The notes below the pieces were generated by a model. The model was given only the letters and a program-made list of their open reading frames with translations. It was not told the DNA's origin and did no database searches. Below, in pieces: positions 57,400 through 64,000 of a DNA stretch of 64,000 nucleotides (position 1 is the first letter of the stretch; the number at the start of each line of letters is the position of its first letter). The stretch is from Trichostrongylus colubriformis (lineage: Eukaryota > Nematoda > Chromadorea > Rhabditida > Trichostrongylidae): positions 53,276,727 to 53,340,726 of the forward strand of contig OZ022259.1 in the NCBI GenBank assembly GCA_963978905.1. The letters are read 5' to 3'. The position numbers were made by a program, and so were the translations under genes.

Positions 57400-59035
57400 T
57401 GGCATACCAAATTGAATGAGAGTTTTAGCGCATCGGCGATTTGGCGTGCCACGTCACTCTAGCAACAGCGGTCAGTTGAACGCGGCGTGTGTCAACGTGC
57501 GGTTGGTTTCTTTTTCTTCGCTTTCCATTTCGTGATTTTCCATATCTTATCGAAAGCCGATATCTGTTATGGCAAATATCCAAAATCGCGGATGCGCCAA
57601 TACTTTCACCTTCCGATTAATACGTATCTTATCCTTTACGCAAACGCGCCAATTCTCTCGAATCGCGGATGCGCCGATCCGCCACTTTTCTCAAATCGCA
57701 GATGCGCAAATGTGCTCATTTTCTCGATCGATACGTGCATTTAACTTTACGCCAATGCGCCAAAACTCTCATTTAGTTGGGTATGGCATAACAAAATGAA
57801 TGAGAGCTTTAGCGCATCGGCGCATCCGCGATTTGGAATTTTTGGCATGCCACGTCACTCTAGCAACCGCGGTCAGTTGAACGCGGCGCGTGCCAACGTG
57901 CGGTTGATTTCTTTTTCGCCTATTTCCTTTTCGTAATTTTCCATATCTTATCGAAAGTCGTTATCGAAAGCCGCACGATGGCACGCACCGCGTTCAACTG
58001 ATCGCGGTTACAAGAGTGACGTGGCACGCCAAAATTCCCTAATCACGGATGCGCAAATGTGCTCATTTTCTCGATCGATACGTATATTTAACTTTACGCC
58101 AATGCGCCAAAACTCTCATTTAGTTGGGTATGGCATAACAAATTGAATGAGAGCTTTAGCGCATCGGCGCATCCGCGATTTGGAATTTTTGGCATGCCAC
58201 GTCACTCTAGCAACCGCGGTCAGTTGAACGCGGCGCGTGCCAAGGTGCGGTTGATTTCTTTTTCTCCTATTTCCTTTTCGTAATTTTCCATATCTTATCG
58301 AAAGTCGATATCGAAAGCCGCACGTTGGCACACACCGCGTTCAACTGATCGCGGTTACAAGAGTGACGTGGCACGCCAAAATTCCCAAATCACTGATGCG
58401 CAAATGTGCTCATTTTCTCGATCGATACGTATATGTAACTTTACGCCAATGCGCCAAAACTCTCATTCAGTTGGATATGGCATAACAGATTGAATAAGAG
58501 CTTTAGCGCATCGGCGCATCCGCGATTTGGAATTTTTGGCATGCCACGTCACTCTAGCAACCGCGGTCAGTTAAACGCGGCGCGTGCCAACGTGCGGTTG
58601 ATTTCTTTTTCTCCTCTTTCCATTTCGTGATTTTCCATATCTCATCGAAAGCCGATATCTGTTATGGCAAATATCCAAAATCGCGGATGCGCCAATACTT
58701 TAACCTTCCGATTAATACGTATCTTATCCTTTACGCAAACGCGCCAATTCTCTCTAATCGCAGATGCGCAAATGTGCTCATTTTCTCGATCGATACGTAT
58801 ATTTAACTTTACGCCAATGCGCCAAAACTCTCATTTAGTTGGGTATGGCATAACAAATTGAATAAGAGCTTTAGCGCATCGGCGCATCCGCGATTTGGAA
58901 TTTTTTGCATGCCACGTCACTCTAGCTACCGCGGTCACTTGAACGCGGCGCGTGTCAACGTGCGGTTGACTTCTTTTTCTCCTATTTCCTTTTCGTAATT
59001 TTGCATATCTTATTGAAAGCCGATATCGAAAGCCG
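57400..59035. repeat. tandem array of about 350-bp units with inner inverted repeats
   Basis: GCGCCAAAACTCTCATT recurs at about 57,756, 58,105, 58,451 and 58,817 (steps of about 346-366). Within a unit, AACGCGGCGCGTGCCAACGTGCGG and its reverse (CCGCACGTTGGCACGCACCGCGTT) face each other, as do GATGCGCC and GGCGCATC blocks, so each unit can fold back. More pieces follow at 59,430-59,615 and a lone unit is at 24,180-24,400. Confidence 0.88.
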
Positions 59036-59429
59036 GGCGCTACTGGAGTTAGGGGGGGCCACTCGACAAAAGCATAGGTAGCGCCCAATTTCTGCTTATA
59101 GGCACTCTCAAAGTTATTTTATGCCTAGATACAGCTAACTAACTTAGAAAACGATTAAATTAGGCCTCCATTAGCATATAACGAGAAATTTACTTCAACT
59201 AGACTGAACAGCCACTTACGCGTATTCGCCTAAGCCCAGGGAAAGGGAACCTTCTTCCCAAGGCTTAGGCTAACATAGGATAGAAAAAAAGCATGAATTT
59301 TCATCATCAAATCATTTCTTTGTAATATTCGAACCCGATTCGGCAGGCGCTATGACTTCTCTGCGCTCCTTTAGAGACGCAGAGCACAGTGCGCTGGCCC
59401 CCCCCTAACTCCAGTAGCACCGAAAGCCG
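59028..59429. mobile_element. hAT-like MITE (GGTGCTA family), copy 2
   Basis: The element 59,036-59,421 has ends GGCGCTACTGGAGTTAGGGGGG and, reversed, GGTGCTACTGGAGTTAGGGGGG, flanked by GAAAGCCG at 59,028-59,035 and 59,422-59,429, an exact 8-bp duplication. It is inserted in a unit of the 350-bp array: removal of the element rejoins the unit (GATATC GAAAGCCG CACGTTGGCAC). Confidence 0.92.
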
Positions 59430-59649
59430 CACGTTGGCACGCACCGCGTTCAACTGATCGCGGTTACAAGAGTGACGTGGCGCGTCTAAATTCCCAAATT
59501 GCGAATGCGCCGATCCGCCAATTCTCGCAAATCGCGGATGCGCAGATGCGCTCATTTTCTCGATCGATGCATATATTTAACTTTACGGTGATGCGCCAAA
59601 ACTCTTATTCGATTTGATATGTACGCAGCATTAGAAACTCTTTTCATTG

Positions 59650-60185
59650 TAATTCCGCTCTGAACCACTTCTTTGAAGCCGACGATGCCTGCTCCTGACA
59701 TGTGACGCCCAAGTGATGAACGGTTTTGCCCCACCGAGGTTCGTGGCTGTCCAGTACTATTAGTTCCATCTACATTACCAACGAGTGTCGCCCATTCCGC
59801 GTAATCAGGAGGTTGTAGCTCCTCAATTCCAACTTATTATTATTTACTTTTGCAGAATACAGCTCTAAAATGCTTTTCAGTTCGTACATTTCTGCGAGTC
59901 CCCAGCCACATGATCTCTGCCACCTACCGCCATATAGACGTGATCAACTGATATGTGGGGCTCTCTGTTGATCTTACCCATGCGCGACCCGTATTCGGAA
60001 GACCTCCTCGATGCCGACGATGCCTGCTCCTGACATGTGATGTGCCCAAGTGAAGAACGGTTTTGCCCCACCGGGGTTCGTGGCTGTCCAGAACTGTTAG
60101 TCCATCTACATTACAAACGAGTGTCGTCCATTCTGCGTAACCAGCAGGTTAAAGCTCCTCAATTCCTACTTTTGCAGAAGCATAA
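59650..60185. repeat. two-copy direct repeat of about 170 bp
   Basis: GCCGACGATGCCTGCTCCTGACATGTGA, CAAGTGA, GAACGGTTTTGCCCCACCG and GGTTCGTGGCTGTCCAG occur at 59,679-59,830 and again at 60,013-60,165, about 335 bases apart, with 90% or better similarity. Confidence 0.75.
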
Positions 60186-62155
60186 CCTATAAATAAACAA
60201 GGAGTTTGGTGTGTGTACTATTGTCTGTCCGTTCGATTCTCCGTTTTACCAGTAAGACAAGTGGGGAGGTCAGGTCAAGTTCGGGTTGGGTGGGCATGGC
60301 CAAGATGATCAGAGCGGACATGGGCAAGCCTGACTCCGTCCGCAGTAGGCGGGGCGTTCGCTGCATTGTCTTCAGATCAACGCTAAAATTCTTTCATCTC
60401 AAACTTCCACGGGCAGCGGGAGAAGGTGAACCAAGATGAGATCGGAGTATATGTAGCAGTCAAGGGAAGCCCACCTTCAACGGGCGGAGCGTGCTGCAAG
60501 CGGCCGGTGCTTACTGCAACTGTTCATAACCCAGCTCCAGAGCAGTCTAGAGACTGAGGAAAAATCGCTGGAGATCAGCGAGATCTGAGCTGTTTCCAGT
60601 ATATTTGAAGTGAGGGAAGACCCTCCCACAGTGGGCGGTGCAAGCAACCGAAATCGTGTTCACTCATGAAACATCATATTCTTCTCTAGAGCGGTCGAGG
60701 GACGGGGTGAAAACCAAAATGTGTAACAGCCGAAGTGGCAAAAATAATGCCAAATGATCACGTTAGGCGGAGCCTTCGCTACGATGTTGATTGAAAATAT
60801 CAGTGTTTGTGCCGAAGGCTGGAAACGGCTTATGGACAGTTGAAATCCTATAACATCATGCACCACCGATTGATATTGATCGGAAATATCGGTTTTTGTG
60901 CAGAAGGTGTCTTTACTGCACACTACTTTACCAGACTATGTCAGACTCCGCTCACTGTGGACACTATGGACGAGGCCTGCGTTAAAATGTTCCGTGTTCA
61001 GATGCAAAATTCTATAATTCTTTCCAAGGAGCCCATTAGTCGGGATAACATAACCTATATACAAACCAGTAGTTGTTGTGTCTGTTAAGTTGTCTGTCTG
61101 TCCCAAGCGAAATTCTATACTGCCTGAAAAACAAGCGGGGGAAGTCAGGTCATGTTAGGGTTGGATAGGTTTTGCTAAGAGATGGACAGGTAGCACATGG
61201 ACCATGTCAGACTCCGTCCCCTGTGGGAGGGGCGTGCGTTACAATGTTCGGTGTCCAAATGCAAAATTCTATAATTCGTTCCAAGAGAGCCCAGGAGTCA
61301 GGATAAGGTGGGCCAAAATGAGTCAAGGGAGTTTGTGACTGCTGAAGAGACCTACCGGCCCCTTCGCTGTAATTCGTTCCAAAAGAGCCAGGAGTAGCGA
61401 TAAGGTAGGCCAAAATGAGTGAAGGGTGTATGTAGTAGATGAAGAATACACGCCTTCAGTAGGCGGAGCACGCTCCACGTAGGTGGTGCTTAACGAGCGT
61501 TTATAAGTTGTCTCAGGTGCAGCCCAGAAACTGCGAAAAAAATCGATGGAGATTAGTGCTGTCTAGGCGGTGTTGCACATTATTGAGGTACAAAAAATAA
61601 TGTCAACTAGAGTGACAAAAATAATGTCAACTGATCACGGTAGACGGGCCGTCATCAGGATATTGGCTGAAAGTATCGGTTTTTGCGAAAGGCTGCAAAC
61701 GTCTTATGGACCATAGACTCAGTGAGTACCGTCATGAAAGATGAAATCCTGGAAAATCATCAGCAAGCCACACCAATAGGTGAAGCTGTTGCAGAACTTC
61801 AATGAAGTCCTATTGGTCGACATCGATCGAAATCATAGATCTCTATGCAAAGAGCTGAACAGGTAATGGGATCTCATTGAATGATTACAGTCGCAGAGGT
61901 TGAAAAACTGCAGCATCATGTGCTATAGGTCGTAATTGTCGGTTTTCTTACAGAGGGCCGGGCAATGAGATGGGCCACACCAGTGGATGGACATAATTGC
62001 AGAAGCTTACATTCTGTAGAGCTTATTGCATGTAGATCGATACCTATTGCTATAATGGACCTTTGTAAAGAAGGCTGTAAATGGACTACCCCTCAGCACA
62101 AATGTAAAATCTATGTATTGATTTCCGCCAAACCACATTGCTGTGCAATTTCTTT
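60186..62155. repeat. degenerate dispersed repeats, no gene
   Basis: Two leader copies (CATAACCTATAAATAAACAAGG at 60,180; CATAACCTATATACAAACCAG at 61,048), repeated TCAGACTCCG(T/C)CC(A/C) and GTTCG(G/T)TGTCCA-type segments at 60,945 and 61,205, and stray 117-bp units show a decayed family related to the minisatellite. Open frames are short. Confidence 0.55.
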
Positions 62156-62300
62156 TACATCATTTCGCCCACAGCCCGCTTCGCACCGGTGTCCCGTAAC
62201 GCGATGTAGATCGCGAAGCTCACCTGTTTACATCATTTCGCCCACAGCCCGCTTCGCACCGGTGCTCCGTAACGCGATGTAGATCGCGAAGCTCACCTGG
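62156..62300. repeat. tandem duplication, 73-bp unit
   Basis: CATTTCGCCCACAGCCCGCTTCGCACCGGTG...GCGATGTAGATCGCGAAGCTCACCTG starts at 62,161 and again at 62,234. The copies differ only at GTCCC versus CTCC-type positions, so the event is recent. Confidence 0.85.
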
Positions 62301-62575
62301 TGAAACACAAAATGCAAAAAAAAATCGCACTGGCGGGGAGCAAACCTATAGTCCTTGTCCTGCAGATCCGGAGCACTACCACTGAGCCGCTGAGGCCGTT
62401 GACTGCTCAGCAACGGCCATGCTGATGAACCGTTCGTTCAAACAACCTCCATAACTCCGCTCAGAGAATCGTTTTGCAAATTTCGAATACAGATTCGACA
62501 GCGTCCGAAAATACGTCGGACCATATGCATCTCATTCCAAATGGCCACTTCGACCTGGGGTCCTTCCCTTGTTAG
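62300..62575. mobile_element. end fragment of the composite fold-back element
   Basis: From GAAACACAAAATGCAAAAAA, through the tRNA-like module on the - strand (62,318-62,405), AACCGTTCGTTCAAACAACC, and GACAGCGTCCGAAAATACGTCGG, to CCTTCCCTTGT. It equals the right third of 30,893-31,907. Confidence 0.7.
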
Positions 62576-63053
62576 ACATGGATGCTTGTGGCGGCGGAGC
62601 AAGCAAAATTTGGAAGGTTAAGGCGACGTTAAGTGCCTGAAGCAGAGGGTAGAAAAAAATAGTTGTTGCGGAGGAACCACAGAAATTTGACTCAACTATG
62701 GCTTCTTTCACTGTTATAGCCGAAAAGGTTGATGATCTGAAAAATTTTCCTGTCAGGGATCTAGTAATCCTCCTTTCTTTGTCAACGTTTTTTATCACAG
62801 TGTGTAGTTTGAGGCGAAGGGCAATAGCCATTGTAGAGATGGGAACAAGTGATGGAAAGCTATGACGATCACATTTTACACCAATATTTCGGAATTATTC
62901 AACAGAAATTTGGAAAGGCCACGTTCGTTTCGGAAATATGTACGAACCTCAGGTACCGATCGATAGCGTAGTTTTGAAGCTTCTTCTAGTCTTGCATCTA
63001 GGTTCGGAGTTCAGTTATGAAGTGACAGAAGAATGATTGACTTCAAAGAGTTA
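62576..63053. other. no gene recognised
   Basis: A 99-codon - strand frame at 62,532-62,831 begins in unique sequence and runs into the repeat tip; it has no recognised domain. Nothing else stands out. Confidence 0.35.
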
Positions 63054-63487
63054 CTTAAAGGAATCGTCCACAGAAAATGAGTTTTTGTGTTACCCATGTA
63101 TTTATGTTGTATTTGCCTAATGTTGGCCTCATGCAAAATTTCACGCGAAAAAATGTGAATCTGGCTGAGATACAGCACCACAAAGTGCGGTTCCAGTGGG
63201 CGGGGCCTCGTGTAAAAGCCTCGTCCCGTCTTTCGCCGCCGTTGGGAACGGAGAGTAGGACTGTTTACGTAACCTTCTGTGCCTACAATGCGTCTCCGAC
63301 CACGGCGGACGCGGTACGAGGCTTTTACACGGAGGCCACGCCCACTGGAACCGCACTTTGTGGTGCTGTATCTCAGCCAGATTCACATTTTTTCGAGTGA
63401 AATTTTGCATGAGGCCAACATTAGGCAAACACAACATAAACATATGGGTAACACAAAAACTCATTTTCCGTGGACGATTCCTTTAAG
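63054..63487. mobile_element. 434-bp palindromic fold-back element, copy 2
   Basis: Ends CTTAAAGGAATCGTCCAC and the reverse CTTTAAG. It has the same 434-bp length as 36,172-36,605 and matches it throughout, but the unique centre (ACGTAACCTTCTGTGCC) is in the opposite orientation, as expected for a palindrome inserted the other way round. Confidence 0.9.
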
Positions 63488-64000
63488 ATAACAAATGATT
63501 GCTATGTCTATGGCAACTCATCTACTTTAGCGCTGAGAGCGTATTACTGTTGAGTCGCTTTGGTCAAACACGCCTATCTGAGGTTTTAAGAGGCCCAAGG
63601 AGAATCGCAGGGTCAGTAAAAGAAAACAACTGCGTGTTCGTAGTTTGCAATACCCTGTAAGTATGGGGCATAGCACATGCTTTTAATGTCATTTCAGGGA
63701 TGGGTTGTGGAAAAGTTCTTTCACAAAGTCCCTTTGTATTGAGGTGTGGAGAAGGATGCAAGCAAAAAAATCTATCTTTTGTTTTCTAGCAGATTTTATC
63801 TTTTAACACTGATGAGCACTTTGAAAGCGAGCCAAACATTTCCCTTTAGTCTAGTGGCGAAGTTGCATCCCACTGGGGCATGAGGGTACTTAATCGAAAT
63901 TTGTAGCTGCTGACGGTGATATAACAATTGGTACCAGTGCACTGATGGTGGGGATAGTAGGCGGTAGCAACTCAAGAGCCCAATGATAAGTGAATATGAT
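63488..64000. other. no gene recognised
   Basis: Short frames only up to the window end. Confidence 0.35.

Overview
The window is nuclear DNA of a nematode, most likely a clade V (strongylid, hookworm-like) species. The evidence is: genes split into many small exons with TTTCAG-type acceptors, acceptors placed just upstream of start codons where a spliced leader would join, protein matches to conserved animal families, and a dense load of small inverted-repeat transposons and mariner relics. There are no bacterial operons, no CRISPR array and no canonical tRNA or rRNA gene. I worked from sequence alone and assembled the gene models by matching splice sites, codon phase and remembered family features; species and gene names are inferences.

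Three protein genes can be reconstructed. (1) On the + strand, 5,570-16,721, a 16-exon gene encodes an F-box plus kelch protein of the FBXO42 type (639 residues in my model). It reads through in frame and uses one GC-AG intron. (2) On the + strand, 17,954-20,153, a 6-exon gene encodes glia maturation factor (139 residues), an ADF-homology protein that acts on Arp2/3 branched actin. (3) On the - strand, nine exons at 28,348-35,046 encode the body and C-terminus of a Dachshund-family (dac-1/DACH) transcription cofactor. A phase-compatible first exon lies 17.8 kb further upstream at 52,885-53,011, so the whole gene may span about 24.7 kb, with most of the right half of the window being its introns.

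Layout: 1-5,560 is repeat-bearing and has no gene I can support; 5,570-20,153 holds the two + strand genes with transposons inside introns and between them; 20,200-28,300 is a repeat-rich intergenic block; 28,348-53,011 is the dachshund locus, whose introns carry a dead mariner of about 2.2 kb, a second mariner relic, fold-back elements of about 0.8-1 kb with tRNA-like cores, a mariner-type MITE, and a pre-miRNA-like hairpin; 53,000-64,000 is repeat territory with a 117-bp minisatellite, a tandem array of about 350-bp units and further MITEs.

The most informative signals are the mobile-element families. Two families of G-run-tipped MITEs have exact 8-bp target duplications (hAT-like). One of them sits inside the terminus of a mariner-type element. 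A 434-bp near-complete palindromic element occurs twice, and a perfect 40-bp-arm palindrome interrupts a mariner transposase. No new defence or metabolic system is visible.
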